A stretch of 64,000 nt of DNA from Rhodovulum marinum (GCF_004343075.1 NZ_SLXP01000007.1:62001-126000); one strand, 5' to 3'; numbered from the stretch's first letter, positions 39,478-51,046 are shown. Made by a program: numbers and translations. The notes: generated by a model not told the origin, from the letters alone.

Positions 39478-39750
39478 TCAGCGGCGCCGCGCCTCGTGGG
39501 CCAGACGGGCAAACGGGTCGTCCTGCCGGCGCAGCCGCAGCGGCGGCAACGTGAACCCGCGCGCCCGCGCGATCTCGGCCAGCCGGGCCAGCAGCAACAG
39601 CGCGGCGGCCAGCGCCAGCACCGCGTAGGCAAGGGTGATCATCGTCAGGTCGAGTTCGGGACGGGGCGCGGGCGCGGTCCCGGCCCACAGACCGCCCGGC
39701 AGCGCCACGGCAGCCACCCAGATCGTCATCGCGTCACGCCAGCGGGTCAT
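39478..39750 (-). CDS. Small hypothetical membrane protein, 90 aa
   Basis: 90 residues starting MTRWRDAMTIWVAAVAL, with a good ribosome-binding site (AGGAG, 9 bp before ATG). Two hydrophobic segments are visible: residues ~8-24 and ~37-56 (ITLAYAVLALAAALLLLARL). The C-terminal third is strongly basic and likely cytosolic. No family recognised. It lies between tRNA-Trp and secE on the same strand, so it is probably cotranscribed with the translocon gene; a role in membrane insertion cannot be claimed. Confidence 0.6.
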   Translation of the reverse strand: MTRWRDAMTIWVAAVALPGGLWAGTAPAPRPELDLTMITLAYAVLALAAALLLLARLAEIARARGFTLPPLRLRRQDDPFARLAHEARRR

Positions 39751-39981
39751 TCCTCGTTTCTCCTCGCGCTTGTCCTGCCAGGCGGATTGTTCCGCCCCTT
39801 TGGCGGGACGCTCGCAGGCCGCGATGGCACGACTTGGGCGCTGGCTCGGAAATTCGCGGGCAATTCCGCGTCATCGCCTGCCGGAACCGGCCCGGGGAAA
39901 GGCGACAAAGGCCCGCGCAGCCGTACGCCCGGGGCGCATGGCGCACCGGTCCGGTCGTTTTCACGAAAGACGGAAGCGGCC

Positions 39982-40057
39982 TGGCAGGGGCGGAGGGACT
40001 CGAACCCCCGACCCTCGGTTTTGGAGACCGATGCTCTACCAACTGAGCTACACCCCT
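39982..40057 (-). tRNA. trnW: tRNA-Trp (CCA anticodon)
   Basis: 76 nt including encoded CCA. The acceptor stem AGGGGTG pairs with CGCCCCT (one G-T pair), discriminator G. The D-arm reads GCTCAGTTGGTAGAGC, the anticodon loop is CTCCAAA with anticodon CCA, and the T-arm contains GGTTCGAGTCC. tRNA-Trp directly upstream of secE-nusG is a common bacterial arrangement. Confidence 0.97.
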
Positions 40058-40069
40058 AGGCCGTGCGCC

Positions 40070-40098
40070 GGATTACGGCACGGCGGGCCGGGAATCAA
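40070..40098 (-). promoter_or_regulatory. Candidate promoter of tRNA-Trp
   Basis: On the minus strand TTGATT (40093-40098), 17 bp, TAATCC (40070-40075), with 12 bp to the first base of the tRNA. This suits a start just before the tRNA and transcription onward toward secE. Its -35 is the same hexamer as that of the second tuf gene. Confidence 0.5.
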
Positions 40099-40155
40099 GA
40101 CCGGTTTTTCGCCGCGGGTCTGGTTTCGCACCGGGGGCGGTGCTACTCCGCCCGC

Positions 40156-41004
40156 ATGACAGCCGCGCCCGATCCGGAAACCCGCGCCCGTTTCGATGCC
40201 GCCCCCTGGGACCGCATCGCGCGGGACGCGATGGGACCGGCCGGCACCGTCCCCACCATGCTGAGCGAGGCCGAGCAACGGCTGTATTTCTGGCTTGCCC
40301 GCGACTGGGCGCAGGGGGCGGGCGCCATCGTCGATCTGGGCTGTTTCGCGGGCGGGTCCACCGCGCGCCTGGCCGAGGGCCGGCGCCAGGCGGGACACGC
40401 GCCGCATGTGCATGCCTATGACCGGTTCACCGCCTCCGATCGGCTGAAGGCGCGGCTGCTTTACCCCGCCGGCATCGCCCCGTTCGACGGCCAGGACATC
40501 CTGCCGCTGGCGCGCCGGTTGCTGGCCCCCTGGGACGGGCTGGTCCGGCTGCACCCCGGCGAGATCGAGGATGATCTGTGGACCGGCCAGCCGATCGAGG
40601 TCCTCACCATCGACGCGGCCAAGTCTGCCGGCGCGGCCGATGCCATCGCCGGGCTGTTCTTTCCCAGCCTGATCCCCGGCGCCTCGGTCGTGGTGCAGCA
40701 GGACTATTTCCACTGGCGCCAGCCCTGGGTCGCGGCACAGATGGAACGGCTGGCCGAATGTTTCGTGCCGCTGGCGGTCTGCCCCGGGGCGACGGCGGTC
40801 TTCCTGTGCACCCGCGCGCCCGACGCCGCGACGCTGGCGCGCGCGGCCTGTGACGGGCTGCCGGATGCGGGGTTGCTGGCCGATCTGGATGCCGCGCGGC
40901 GTCGCATGGCGCGCTTTGGACGGGACGCCCGGTTCGCCCGGATGCGGGCGGCCATCGCCGCCAATCCCGGCGAGCGCGTGGCCTGGCGGTTCCGCAAACC
41001 CTGA
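40156..41004 (+). CDS. Class I SAM-dependent methyltransferase-like protein
   Basis: 282 residues from the ATG at 40156 ([13 protein letters not shown]). A glycine-rich motif [20 protein letters not shown], followed by an acidic residue after the second strand (HAYDRF), and a later LTIDAAKSA strand suggest a Rossmann-fold methyltransferase. [14 protein letters not shown] resembles the loop seen in macrocin-type O-methyltransferase relatives. Substrate unknown. It is a lone plus-strand gene divergent from tRNA-Trp and convergent to the membrane protein after it. Confidence 0.7.
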   Translation: MTAAPDPETRARFDAAPWDRIARDAMGPAGTVPTMLSEAEQRLYFWLARDWAQGAGAIVDLGCFAGGSTARLAEGRRQAGHAPHVHAYDRFTASDRLKARLLYPAGIAPFDGQDILPLARRLLAPWDGLVRLHPGEIEDDLWTGQPIEVLTIDAAKSAGAADAIAGLFFPSLIPGASVVVQQDYFHWRQPWVAAQMERLAECFVPLAVCPGATAVFLCTRAPDAATLARAACDGLPDAGLLADLDAARRRMARFGRDARFARMRAAIAANPGERVAWRFRKP

Positions 41005-41023
41005 TCCGGCGCGGGCCGACCGC

Positions 41024-42058
41024 CTAATCGGCAGGCTTGTTGCCCGACCCGCGCGCGCTTTCCTCCAGTTCGGCGAACCGGTCGGGGACGAAACGTTCCG
41101 AGAATCCGGCCAGCGTGCACCACACCACCAGGCGGGCGAAATCCTCGGTCGGCCGCAACGGCAAAAGCGGTTGCGGCGCGCCCGCACCGCCGCCGGCCGC
41201 ATCGGGAACCTGCCACAGGCTGAAATCGCCCTCCAGGAAGATCGGCCCCGACAGGATATTGCCCATCATCAGGAAGAACAGGATCACCGCCGCGATCGCG
41301 CCCACCAGCAGCCGCACCCACAACGCGCCCGGCGCATAGACCAGGTCCATATCGGCCCAGCGCAGCTTTTCCATCTTCTTGGCATAGCCGAACAGGCGCG
41401 AGAAATAGGCGCCCACGATGCCGAAATACATCACCACGAAGAAGGCGCCGAATTTCGACGAGGCCCAGCTGAGCGAACTGTAGACATTTTCCAGCGGCCG
41501 CGGCGCAAAGCTGTAGGAATCGGCGTCCGGCCGCGAAAACAGCGAAGGCACCTCTTCGATCAACGGCCCGAAGAACACCAGCGCCGTGGGCAGACCGATG
41601 ATCAGCAGGCCCAGCCGCGTCAGCCGGCCCGAGACCTCTCCGCGTTTCTCGCGCTCCGCGAAGCGGTAGGAATACTTGACGAACATCTCCTCCAGCAGCG
41701 TGATCGCGATCGCCCGCCGCTCCTCCGCGCCGGCGGGCTCGCGCCCCGCCTCGTCAAAGCGCTTGCGCAGCGCCGCGCGGCCCTCCAGGCCCATCTCCTC
41801 GGCCTCGATGAACTTGCGTTCCGTCTCGGCCAGCAGCCGCGTGTCGTCGATCAGCCGGAACAGCCGCAGCTCGATCTGGTTCACGTCCGCCCATTGCTCG
41901 GCAAAGCTCGGCCGCCCCGCCTTGCCCCGGTATTCGGTCTTGTCGATCAGCGCGTCGATCCGGTCGTCGCGCTCCTCCAGGTCCTCGTAAAGCACCAGAA
42001 GGTTTTGCCGGTAGCTGATCCAGCCATAGGGCGGTTTCTGCGCCTTGCGTCCGAACAT
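41024..42058 (-). CDS. Hypothetical membrane protein, 344 aa
   Basis: Starts at the ATG at 42058 ([16 protein letters not shown]). The first ~160 residues are highly charged and predicted helical (possible coiled coil: [40 protein letters not shown]). Three hydrophobic segments follow ([59 protein letters not shown]). No family recognised. It sits 3' of the second tuf gene on the same strand; the tuf 3' flank with a hairpin is on its right, so independent expression is likely. Confidence 0.75.
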   Translation of the reverse strand: MFGRKAQKPPYGWISYRQNLLVLYEDLEERDDRIDALIDKTEYRGKAGRPSFAEQWADVNQIELRLFRLIDDTRLLAETERKFIEAEEMGLEGRAALRKRFDEAGREPAGAEERRAIAITLLEEMFVKYSYRFAEREKRGEVSGRLTRLGLLIIGLPTALVFFGPLIEEVPSLFSRPDADSYSFAPRPLENVYSSLSWASSKFGAFFVVMYFGIVGAYFSRLFGYAKKMEKLRWADMDLVYAPGALWVRLLVGAIAAVILFFLMMGNILSGPIFLEGDFSLWQVPDAAGGGAGAPQPLLPLRPTEDFARLVVWCTLAGFSERFVPDRFAELEESARGSGNKPAD

Positions 42059-42186
42059 GATACCCTCCCGTACCGCGCCGACAGGTGTCGCAAGTCTACC
42101 GCAGATTGCCGGCCGGCCCGATTCCGCATGGCGTCGCAGCACGAAAAACGGGCGCGCCACCTGGGCGCGCCCGTTCAAGGGATCGG

Positions 42187-43403
<1,217 letters not shown>

Positions 43404-43456
43404 CGGGCGCCTCATTGATTAGGGGGCCCGACGGGGCCCGATTCAACATCGCGCGC

Positions 43457-43485
43457 TCTCTAGTCCGGGACCACGAATAAATCAA
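43457..43485 (-). promoter_or_regulatory. Promoter of the second tuf gene
   Basis: On the minus strand TTGATT (43480-43485), 17 bp, TAGAGA (43457-43462), about 60 bp upstream of tuf. It starts just 3 bp past the stop codon of the lipoprotein gene. Confidence 0.55.
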
Positions 43486-43488
43486 GCG

Positions 43489-44154
43489 TCAGTTCGACGG
43501 CGGCGCGGCCGGCGGCGGGGCGTCCAGAACCGTCGCGGACACCTCGCCCAGGGGCACGGGCGCGGCGGCCGGGGCCACAGGGGCGGGCGGCGCGGCCGCG
43601 GGGTCGTAGGCGAACCAGGTCTCGCGGTTCTCGACCAGCCAGCGTTCGATCCGAAGCGCGGCGTTGCGCGCCAGCGCGCGCATCTGTTCGGGTTTCTTGC
43701 GGGTCAGCCCTGAACCGACCACCGTGTCGCCCGACAGCCCCTCGAAGACCGACATCTGCTCGGCCTTTTCGTTCAGCTTCTTCTGCGCGGCGTCGTCCCA
43801 GACATTGGCCGAGATCACCAGCACGGATTTCGGCGCCGCCACCACCGGCACGCCCGGCACCGCCAGCGCGTATCCATCGACATTGATGCCCAGGTGATAC
43901 AGCTTTTCGCCGTCATAGCGGCCGAAACGGCGTTCCAGCTCTTCTTTCATCACCGTTTCCCATTCGTCGGGCGTGGCGCTGCGGCTGGGGGGCACCAGCT
44001 TGGCGTTGTCGGCCACCACGATCGCGTACCCCAGGCTGAAATCGCCCAGCGGTTCCAGCGGCTGGTCCACCGGGTCCTTGGCCGCGCAGGCCGACAGTGC
44101 CGCAAGGCCACCGGCCAACAGCGCGACGCGGAAAAAGGAAAGGGCGCGGTGCAT
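43489..44154 (-). CDS. Hypothetical lipoprotein, 221 aa
   Basis: The N-terminus is a lipoprotein signal peptide (FFRVALLAGGLAALSAC) with lipobox LSAC, so the mature protein starts at Cys23 and is membrane-anchored in the envelope. The middle part (ADNAKLVPPSRSATPDEWET, VMKEELERRFGRYDGEKLYH) is soluble; the last 40 residues are Pro/Ala-rich. No family recognised. It lies between parC and the second tuf on the same strand. Confidence 0.8.
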   Translation of the reverse strand: MHRALSFFRVALLAGGLAALSACAAKDPVDQPLEPLGDFSLGYAIVVADNAKLVPPSRSATPDEWETVMKEELERRFGRYDGEKLYHLGINVDGYALAVPGVPVVAAPKSVLVISANVWDDAAQKKLNEKAEQMSVFEGLSGDTVVGSGLTRKKPEQMRALARNAALRIERWLVENRETWFAYDPAAAPPAPVAPAAAPVPLGEVSATVLDAPPPAAPPSN

Positions 44155-44222
44155 GGTCCCCCCAAGATTAGCAAACCCCGTCCGGGATAGCGCAGGGGGC
44201 CGCGCGGCGCAACGTTCGCCGG

Positions 44223-46529
44223 TCAGGTAAAGCGGTTGTCACGCGGGAAGCCGCGCGGGGCCATCCGGCCCGCGCCCGCGCGCTTGCCCAGCCATTCCGA
44301 CAGGTCGCCCTCGGTGCGGGTGCGCCCGGCCGGGTCCCGCCAGGACAGCCCGTCGGCCAGCGCGAAGGTGGTGGCATCCGACAGCCCGCCATCCTTGAAC
44401 TTCTGCAGCCGCACCCCCTTGCCGCGCGCCATCTCGGGCAATTCGGCCAGCGGAAAGACCAGCACCTTGCGGTTCTCGCCGACGCAGGCGACGTGATCGC
44501 CGACGGCCGTCCGGCACACGCGCGCGGTCACCGGCGCCTTGACGTTCAGCACCTGCTTGCCCGCGCGGGTCTGCGCCAGCACCTCGTCCGCGCCCACAAG
44601 GAACCCGTCCCCCGCGCTGGAGGCGACCAGCAGTTTCGCGCCGGGGCGGAGGATCATCAGCGCCACGATCTCGACATCGTTGGGCAGGTCCACCATCAGG
44701 CGCACGGGTTCGCCCATGCCGCGCCCGCCGGGCAGTTGCGCCACGGGCAGGGTGTAGAACCGCCCGTTGGCCCCGAACAGGATCAGCTTGTCGGTCGTTT
44801 CGGCCGGGATAAGGAAACGGCCCTCGTCGCCGTCCTTGAACTTTAGGTTGGCGCCGTCCTCGATGTGGCCCTTCATCGCGCGGATCCAGCCCATCTTCGA
44901 ACAGACCACCGTGACGGGTTCCCGCTCGATCATCGCTTCCAGCGGAACGTCGGGGGCCTCGGCCGCCTCGGCGAACCGGGTGCGCCGCGCGCCGCCCGGC
45001 GCCTTGCCGCCGAACTTCTCGCGCACCTCGCGCAGCTCGTCGGCGATCTTCGCCCACTGCACCTGCTCGTGGGCCAGCAGCTCCTCCAGGCCCGCGCGTT
45101 CCGCCATCAGGGCGTCGCGCTCGGCCGACAGTTCCATTTCCTCCAGCCGCCGCAAGCTGCGCAGGCGCATGTTCAGGATCGCCTCGGCCTGCACCTCGGT
45201 CAGCTGGCCGGGCCCCTTGGCGGGCAGGGGCGAGACATAGTCCCTTTCCGACATCGCCCGCACGTGATCCCGGCCCCAATCCTCGGCCATCAGGGCGGCC
45301 TTGGGGTCGTCGTCGTAACGGATGATGTCGATCACCCGGTCAAGGTTCAGGAAGGCGATCAACAGCCCTTCCAGCACCTCCAGCCGGTGGTCGATCTTTT
45401 CCATCCGGTGCTGGCTGCGGCGGATCAGCACCTCGCGCCGGTGATCGAGGAAGGCGCGCAGCACCTCTTTCAGCGAACAGACCTTGGGCGTGCGCCCGTC
45501 GATCAGGACGTTCATGTTCAGGCTGAACCGGATCTCCAGGTCCGATTGCCGGAACAGCGTGCCCATCAGGACCTGCGGATCGACGTTCTTGGACCGCGGC
45601 TCCAGGATCAGGCGGATATCCTCGGCGCTTTCGTCGCGGATATCGGCCAGGATCGGGATCTTCTTGGTCTGGATCAGCTCCGCGATCTTCTCGATCAGCT
45701 TGGATTTCTGAACCTGGTAGGGGATTTCCGTGACCACGACCTGCCAGGTGCCCCGGCCAAGGTCCTCGATTTCGTACTGCGCGCGCAGACGGAAACTGCC
45801 GCGGCCCGTGCGATAGGCCTGGGCGATGTTTTCCTTCGGCTCGACGATCACGCCACCGGTGGGGAAATCTGGGCCGGGGACGTATTGCAACAGCGTGTCG
45901 TCGCGCGCGTCCGGCGTCTTGATCAGGTGCAGGCAGGCGCCCACCAGTTCGTCGATATTGTGGGGCGGAATGTTGGTGGCCATGCCCACCGCGATACCGC
46001 TGGACCCGTTGGCCAGAAGGTTCGGGAACGCCGCGGGCAACACGACGGGCTCTTCCAGCGTGCCGTCGTAATTGGGGCGGAAATCGACCGCGTTCTCGGC
46101 CAGCCCCTCCATCAACGCTTCGGCGGCGGCGGTCAGGCGGGCCTCGGTATATCGGCTGGCGGCGGGGTTGTCGCCGTCGATATTGCCGAAATTGCCCTGC
46201 CCGTCCACCAGCGGGTAGCGGACGTTGAAATCCTGCGCCAGCCGCGCCATCGCGTCATAGATCGCGGCATCGCCATGCGGGTGATAGTTGCCCATCACGT
46301 CGCCCGAGATCTTGGCCGACTTGCGGAACCCGCCGTTGGAGGCCAGCCGCAACTCGCGCATGGCGTATAGAATCCGCCGGTGCACCGGCTTCAGCCCGTC
46401 GCGCGCATCCGGCAACGCCCGGTCCATGATCGTGGACAGGGCATAGGTCAGGTAACGCTCGCCGATGGCACGGCGCAGCGGCTCGGCCAGGGGGGCGTGC
46501 ATCTTGGGGTCGTCGGTGGCGTCGGACAT
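44223..46529 (-). CDS. parC: DNA topoisomerase IV subunit A
   Basis: 768 residues from the ATG at 46529 ([20 protein letters not shown]). It has the breakage-reunion domain with [13 protein letters not shown], catalytic tyrosine Y127 in [10 protein letters not shown], a coiled-coil region, and a C-terminal beta-pinwheel with degenerate repeats. It decatenates daughter chromosomes with ParE (not in window). At the quinolone-determining positions it has A88 (E. coli S80) and D92 (E. coli E84). The frame stays open far upstream (to 49127) but that part is antisense to other genes. Confidence 0.96.
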   Translation of the reverse strand: MSDATDDPKMHAPLAEPLRRAIGERYLTYALSTIMDRALPDARDGLKPVHRRILYAMRELRLASNGGFRKSAKISGDVMGNYHPHGDAAIYDAMARLAQDFNVRYPLVDGQGNFGNIDGDNPAASRYTEARLTAAAEALMEGLAENAVDFRPNYDGTLEEPVVLPAAFPNLLANGSSGIAVGMATNIPPHNIDELVGACLHLIKTPDARDDTLLQYVPGPDFPTGGVIVEPKENIAQAYRTGRGSFRLRAQYEIEDLGRGTWQVVVTEIPYQVQKSKLIEKIAELIQTKKIPILADIRDESAEDIRLILEPRSKNVDPQVLMGTLFRQSDLEIRFSLNMNVLIDGRTPKVCSLKEVLRAFLDHRREVLIRRSQHRMEKIDHRLEVLEGLLIAFLNLDRVIDIIRYDDDPKAALMAEDWGRDHVRAMSERDYVSPLPAKGPGQLTEVQAEAILNMRLRSLRRLEEMELSAERDALMAERAGLEELLAHEQVQWAKIADELREVREKFGGKAPGGARRTRFAEAAEAPDVPLEAMIEREPVTVVCSKMGWIRAMKGHIEDGANLKFKDGDEGRFLIPAETTDKLILFGANGRFYTLPVAQLPGGRGMGEPVRLMVDLPNDVEIVALMILRPGAKLLVASSAGDGFLVGADEVLAQTRAGKQVLNVKAPVTARVCRTAVGDHVACVGENRKVLVFPLAELPEMARGKGVRLQKFKDGGLSDATTFALADGLSWRDPAGRTRTEGDLSEWLGKRAGAGRMAPRGFPRDNRFT

Positions 46530-46580
46530 GGATGTTGTGTATAGCGAGGGGAAATCGCGGTCCAGAGGCGAGTGGTTAAG

Positions 46581-47411
46581 ATGGCGCAAAGATCGGTGCT
46601 GATCACCGGCTGCTCGTCCGGCATCGGCTATGACGCGGCCCACGCCATGGCCGCCCGCGGCTGGCGCGTCTTCGCCACCTGCCGGGCCGAGGCCGATTGC
46701 GACCGCCTGCGCGGCGAGGGACTGGAAAGCTTTCGCCTCGATTATGCCGACGAGGCCAGCATCGCGGCGGCGGTGGACGAGGCCCTGTCGCGCACCGGCG
46801 GCCGTCTTGACGCGCTGTTCAACAACGGTGCCTTCGCCTGCCCCGGCGCGGTCGAGGATCTGCCGCGCGGCGCGTTGCGGGAAATCTTCGAGACCAACCT
46901 TTTCGGCGTGCACGACCTGACCGTGCGGCTGATTCCGGCAATGCGGGCGCAGGGGCACGGGCGCATCGTCAACTGTTCCTCGGTGCTGGGATTCGTGCCG
47001 ATGAAATGGCGCGGCGCCTACGTGTCCACCAAATACGCCCTCGAAGGGCTGACCGACACGCTGCGGCTGGAAATGCGCGACACGCCGATCAAGGTGATCC
47101 TGATCGAACCTGGCCCCGTCACCTCGCAAATCCGGGCCAATTCCATTCCCCATTTCGAACGCTGGGTGAACTGGCAGGCCAGCCCGCGCGCACGGCAATA
47201 CCGCGACAGCCTGCTGAAACGCCTGTACGAAAAACGCGGCCCCGACCGGTTCGAACTGCCGCCCGCGGCGGTCAGCCGGAAACTGGCCCACGCCCTGGAA
47301 CACCCGCGCCCGAAACCGCGCTATTTCGTCACCACGCCGACCTACCTGATGAACGCGCTGCGCCGGGCGTTGCCCACGGGGGCGCTGGACTGGATCATCG
47401 AGAAAGGCTGA
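46581..47411 (+). CDS. Short-chain dehydrogenase/reductase
   Basis: 276 residues from the ATG at 46581; a GTG at 46572 is possible. Cofactor motif TGCSSGIG (residues 9-16), NNGAF in place of the usual NNAG, serine S133/S134 and the catalytic Y147-x3-K151 (YVSTK). The R in FATCRAEAD after the second strand suggests NADP(H) preference. Classical SDRs oxidise or reduce alcohols and ketones; the substrate is not evident. It starts about 50 bp from the divergent parC gene. Confidence 0.9.
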   Translation: MAQRSVLITGCSSGIGYDAAHAMAARGWRVFATCRAEADCDRLRGEGLESFRLDYADEASIAAAVDEALSRTGGRLDALFNNGAFACPGAVEDLPRGALREIFETNLFGVHDLTVRLIPAMRAQGHGRIVNCSSVLGFVPMKWRGAYVSTKYALEGLTDTLRLEMRDTPIKVILIEPGPVTSQIRANSIPHFERWVNWQASPRARQYRDSLLKRLYEKRGPDRFELPPAAVSRKLAHALEHPRPKPRYFVTTPTYLMNALRRALPTGALDWIIEKG

Positions 47412-47489
47412 CCTTCCGGGTTCGCTTTCGGGACCGGACCCGCTATGTCGCCACGAAACCCAACCGACAACCGCCGCAGGGGAGAAACC

Positions 47490-48062
47490 ATGGTCGTTCT
47501 GAACAAGATCTACACCAAGACCGGGGATGACGGGGAAACCGCCCTGGGCGATGGCAGCCGGGTGGCCAAGCACGGGATGCGGGTTACCGCCTATGGCACC
47601 GTGGACGAGGCGAACGCCACCGTGGGCATGGCGCGCCTGCACGCCTCGGGCGAGATGGACGCCCGTCTTGCCGCGATCCAGAACGACCTGTTCGACCTCG
47701 GCGCCGACCTGTGCCGGCCCGACCTGCACAAGGATGCCGATGCGGAATACCCCCCGCTCAGGATGATCGAAAGCCAGATCAAGCGGCTTGAATCCGAGAT
47801 CGACGCGATGAATTCCGGGCTGGAGCCGCTGCGCAGCTTCATCCTGCCCGGCGGCTCGGCCCTGTCGGCGCATCTGCACCTGTGCCGCACCGTGACCCGC
47901 CGCGCCGAACGCGAGACGGTGGAACTGGCCACGATGGAATCGGTCAATCCCTGGGCGGTGAAATATCTCAACCGGCTGTCCGACTGGTTCTTCGTCGCCG
48001 CCCGCGCCGCGAATGACAGCGGCAAGGCCGACGTGTTGTGGGTTCCCGGAGCGAACCGCTGA
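47490..48062 (+). CDS. Cob(I)yrinic acid a,c-diamide adenosyltransferase (PduO type)
   Basis: 190 residues from the ATG at 47490, preceded by GGGGAGAAACC. The ATP-binding motif [14 protein letters not shown] at the N-terminus and the later [10 protein letters not shown] and [12 protein letters not shown] motifs define PduO-type adenosyltransferases, which convert cob(I)alamin to adenosylcobalamin. Adenosylcobalamin is the cofactor of methylmalonyl- and ethylmalonyl-CoA mutases, which fits the acyl-CoA metabolism genes nearby. About 220 bp with no gene separate it from etfB. Confidence 0.93.
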   Translation: MVVLNKIYTKTGDDGETALGDGSRVAKHGMRVTAYGTVDEANATVGMARLHASGEMDARLAAIQNDLFDLGADLCRPDLHKDADAEYPPLRMIESQIKRLESEIDAMNSGLEPLRSFILPGGSALSAHLHLCRTVTRRAERETVELATMESVNPWAVKYLNRLSDWFFVAARAANDSGKADVLWVPGANR

Positions 48063-48074
48063 GCCGATGGCGAA

Positions 48075-48100
48075 GCGGCAAAGGCGCAGCCTTTGGCGAC
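48075..48100 (+). repeat. Short hairpin repeat after the adenosyltransferase gene
   Basis: A hairpin-forming stretch with AAAGGCGCAGCCTTTGGCGAC, quoted only as AAGGCGCAGCC plus TTTGGCGAC, 13 bp past the stop codon. A similar stretch (GAAGGCGC...CCTTTCGGCGAC) lies 33 bp past the stop of the 3-hydroxybutyryl-CoA dehydrogenase gene at 51955-51980. The remainder of the gap 48101-48284 shows no clear gene. Confidence 0.5.
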
Positions 48101-48284
48101 GGGAAGCGCCGAACGCCACCCCGCCAGCGCGCCCGCAACAATCGAAAAGATGGGCAGCGTGACGTCGAAATTTCCTGTCGCGTCGATTTTGACCTGTTTT
48201 CCCGGTTTCAGACTCGCTAACAAACGCCGGAATGACTGACCTGCCCCGGTTGCGGGGCGCGCCAAGCCAAGGAGACACACGCCG

Positions 48285-49046
48285 ATGAAGGTACTCGTGC
48301 CTGTCAAACGCGTGATCGACTACAACGTGAAGGTCCGCGTCAAGGCGGACGGCACGGGGGTCGATCTCGCCAACGTCAAGATGTCGATGAACCCCTTCGA
48401 CGAGATCGCCGTGGAAGAGGCGATCCGCCTGAAAGAGGCCGGCAAGGCCGACGAGATCGTGGCCGTGTCGATCGGCGTGAAGCAGGCGCAGGAAACCCTG
48501 CGCACCGCGCTGGCCATGGGCGCCGACCGGGCGATCCTGGTGGTCGCGGCCGACGACATCCACACCGATATCGAACCCCTGGCGGTGGCCAAGATCCTCA
48601 AGGCCGTGATCGACGAGGAACAGCCGGGCCTCGTGCTGGCCGGCAAGCAGGCGATCGACAACGACATGAACGCCACCGGCCAGATGCTGGCGGCGCTGCT
48701 GGGCTGGTCGCAGGGCACCTTCGCGTCCAAGCTGGACATCGAGGGCGACCACGCGCTGGTCACCCGCGAGGTCGACGGCGGCCTGCAGACCATCAAGGTG
48801 AAGATGCCCGCCATCGTCACCGTCGACCTGCGCCTGAACGAGCCGCGCTATGCCTCGCTGCCCAACATCATGAAGGCGAAGAAAAAGCCGCTGGATGAAA
48901 AGACGCCCGCCGATTACGGCGTCGATGTCACGCCGCGGCTGAGCGTTCTGAAGACCGCCGAGCCGCGCGAACGCCAGGCCGGCGTCAAGGTCGGCTCGGT
49001 CGACGAGCTGATCGCGAAACTGAAAGACGAAGCGGGGGTGCTCTGA
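48285..49046 (+). CDS. etfB: Electron transfer flavoprotein subunit beta
   Basis: 253 residues, [20 protein letters not shown] at the N-terminus; the AMP-binding region and the beta-ETF signature with [20 protein letters not shown] are present. ETF takes electrons from acyl-CoA dehydrogenases and passes them to ETF-ubiquinone oxidoreductase. It is 1 bp upstream of etfA. A GGAGA-type site (AAGGAGACACACGCCG) precedes the ATG. Confidence 0.97.
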   Translation: MKVLVPVKRVIDYNVKVRVKADGTGVDLANVKMSMNPFDEIAVEEAIRLKEAGKADEIVAVSIGVKQAQETLRTALAMGADRAILVVAADDIHTDIEPLAVAKILKAVIDEEQPGLVLAGKQAIDNDMNATGQMLAALLGWSQGTFASKLDIEGDHALVTREVDGGLQTIKVKMPAIVTVDLRLNEPRYASLPNIMKAKKKPLDEKTPADYGVDVTPRLSVLKTAEPRERQAGVKVGSVDELIAKLKDEAGVL

Positions 49047-49047
49047 C

Positions 49048-49974
49048 ATGGCCGTTCTTCTTCTTGCCGAAGTCACCGGCGGCGAGCTGCAGCTTGACGC
49101 CACCGCCAAGGCCGTGACGGCCGTCAAGGGCCTGGGCGACGTGACCGCCCTGTGCGTGGGCGCCCATGCGCGCGCCGCGGGCGAAGCCGCCGCGAAAATC
49201 GACGGCGTGGCCCGCGTGCTGGTCGCCGAGGACGCGATCTACGGCCACCGCCTGGCCGAACCCACCGCGGACCTGATCGTCTCGCTGGCGGGCGACTATG
49301 ACCACATCGCCGCACCGGCGACGACGGACGCCAAGAACATCATGCCGCGGGTCGCCGCGCTGCTGGATGTCATGGTGATTTCCGACATCGTGGGCGTGGT
49401 CGATGCCGACACGTTCGACCGGCCGATCTATGCCGGCAACGCGATCCAGACCGTGAAATCGTCCGACGCGAAAAAGGTGCTGACGATCCGCACCTCGACC
49501 TTCGACGCCGCCGGCGAAGGCGGCGCGGCCCCGGTCGAGAACGTGGCCGCCGCCGCCAATCCGGGCCTGTCGGAATGGGTCGAGGACACCGCCGCCGAAA
49601 GCGACCGGCCGGAACTGACCTCGGCCGACGTGATCGTGTCGGGCGGCCGCGGCGTCGGGTCCGAGGACGATTTCAAGCTGATCGAGACGCTGGCCGACAA
49701 GCTGGGCGCCGCGGTCGGCGCTTCGCGCGCGGCGGTCGATTCGGGCTATGCGCCGAACGACTGGCAGGTGGGCCAGACCGGCAAGGTCGTCGCGCCCGAC
49801 CTGTATATCGCGGTGGGCATTTCCGGCGCGATCCAGCACCTTGCGGGGATGAAGGATTCGAAGGTCATCGTCGCGATCAACAAGGACGAAGAGGCGCCGA
49901 TCTTCCAGGTCGCCGATTACGGCCTGGTGGCCGACCTGTTCGACGCGGTGCCCGAGCTGATCGAAAAGCTCTAG
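49048..49974 (+). CDS. etfA: Electron transfer flavoprotein subunit alpha
   Basis: 308 residues. The C-terminal FAD-binding domain has [20 protein letters not shown] and the classic signature [20 protein letters not shown] with [10 protein letters not shown] following. It pairs with EtfB to give the soluble FAD-containing electron carrier. The likely electron donor in this window is the acyl-CoA dehydrogenase at 60352-62037. A strong terminator follows the stop. Confidence 0.97.
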   Translation: MAVLLLAEVTGGELQLDATAKAVTAVKGLGDVTALCVGAHARAAGEAAAKIDGVARVLVAEDAIYGHRLAEPTADLIVSLAGDYDHIAAPATTDAKNIMPRVAALLDVMVISDIVGVVDADTFDRPIYAGNAIQTVKSSDAKKVLTIRTSTFDAAGEGGAAPVENVAAAANPGLSEWVEDTAAESDRPELTSADVIVSGGRGVGSEDDFKLIETLADKLGAAVGASRAAVDSGYAPNDWQVGQTGKVVAPDLYIAVGISGAIQHLAGMKDSKVIVAINKDEEAPIFQVADYGLVADLFDAVPELIEKL

Positions 49975-50000
49975 GCGAACGCGACCGATCCAAATGGAAC

Positions 50001-50024
50001 GGGCCCGCTTCGGCGGGCCTTTTT
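50001..50024. terminator. Terminator after etfA
   Basis: Stem GGCCCGC / GCGGGCC with loop TTCG, followed on the plus strand by TTTTT (50020-50024). It also lies 40 bp past the stop of the convergent DUF6473-like gene and may work in both directions. Confidence 0.85.
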
Positions 50025-50062
50025 CATGGCGGCACGCAGCGCCGGACCGGCCCGGTCCCGTG

Positions 50063-50896
50063 TCAGGCGGCGGTCAACTCGCGCAGGACCAGTTCCAGTT
50101 CCGCGGCGATCTCGGCATGCACGGCCGGCCCCGGCAATTGCGCCGCCGCTGGTTCTTCCATCTCGGGCACGATCATGCCCTCGGTGCCGTTGGCCATGGC
50201 TTCGGGCGCGACCGACACCTCGACCACGCGCGAGAAATAGGGGCGCACCGTGTCCAGCATGTGCCGCGTGACGAACAGCGGGTCATCGCCCAGCCCGTCG
50301 GCATGCTGCTCGCTTTCAGGCGAGCGGGTCGACAGCCACAAAAGGACCTTGTGGCCGGGCAGCCGCGTCGCCAGCAACCGCATCCGCGCCTGCCAGGCCA
50401 TCTGCAACTCGGCCACGACGATTTCGAAGGCGGCCTCGGATTTCTCCTTCAGCGCGCTCAGCATGTGGCGGGTGAAATGGAACTCGGTGAAGTCGATCCC
50501 CGGATACAGCGCCTTCAGCATCGCCGAGGCGCGCAGGAAACGGTCGTTGCGCCGCGGATGCACCACGTAGAACCGATTCGACATGTTCTGCGCGCCCAGC
50601 GCCTGGATCACCGTCACCTTGGCCCCGCTGGCCACCTCCATCACGGTGGAATCGTTGACGAAGACGTCGATCCCCGCGTTGACGCAGCCAAGGTTGACGA
50701 AGGGCATCCCCAACGCGTCCTCGACCAGTTCGGTAAACGGCCTGGGGATGAACTTGCCATAGGTCTCGGTGCCGCCGATCGCGGTGCAGTAATCCCCCCC
50801 CAGCTCTCGCTTGGGCCCCCGGAACAGCAATCGTGAACTTCCATAGCGGCACGGAAAGTAGGACATCGCCCCGGTGCCAACCTTGTCAAAACTCAT
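50063..50896 (-). CDS. DUF6473-like protein, 277 aa
   Basis: Begins MSFDKVGTGAMSYFPCRYGS, then LLFRGPKRELGG, IGGTETYGKFIPRPF and FVNLGCVNAGIDVFVNDSTV. These motifs match the DUF6473 family as remembered from roseobacter genomes, in which the function is unknown; members have been suggested to resemble sulfotransferase or SGNH-like folds, without proof. The GTETYGKF and GCVNAG motifs could be functional. It is convergent with etfA and divergent from the dehydrogenase at 51047. Confidence 0.7.
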   Translation of the reverse strand: MSFDKVGTGAMSYFPCRYGSSRLLFRGPKRELGGDYCTAIGGTETYGKFIPRPFTELVEDALGMPFVNLGCVNAGIDVFVNDSTVMEVASGAKVTVIQALGAQNMSNRFYVVHPRRNDRFLRASAMLKALYPGIDFTEFHFTRHMLSALKEKSEAAFEIVVAELQMAWQARMRLLATRLPGHKVLLWLSTRSPESEQHADGLGDDPLFVTRHMLDTVRPYFSRVVEVSVAPEAMANGTEGMIVPEMEEPAAAQLPGPAVHAEIAAELELVLRELTAA

Positions 50897-51046
50897 GTTC
50901 TTCCCGCTCGGCTTTGCGACTCACCGTCCCGAGACTGACCGCCACCGGTTTCGAAGTCGCTAATTCTCGCATTTTAGACATATCCCGACCTTGCGCGGGG
51001 GGCCGGGCGCACCTTAAGGTCGCGCCAGAAGCGCAAGGGTACTCTC

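Noticed and set aside
46530-49127. Long upstream extension of the parC frame
   Set aside because: The extension is antisense to the SDR, adenosyltransferase and ETF genes. ParC homologues begin near [10 protein letters not shown] at 46529.
51001-51046. Promoter TTGCGC-N17-TTAAGG upstream of the hydroxybutyryl-CoA dehydrogenase gene
   Set aside because: Both hexamers are poor and the region is GC-rich; not reliable enough to list as a feature.
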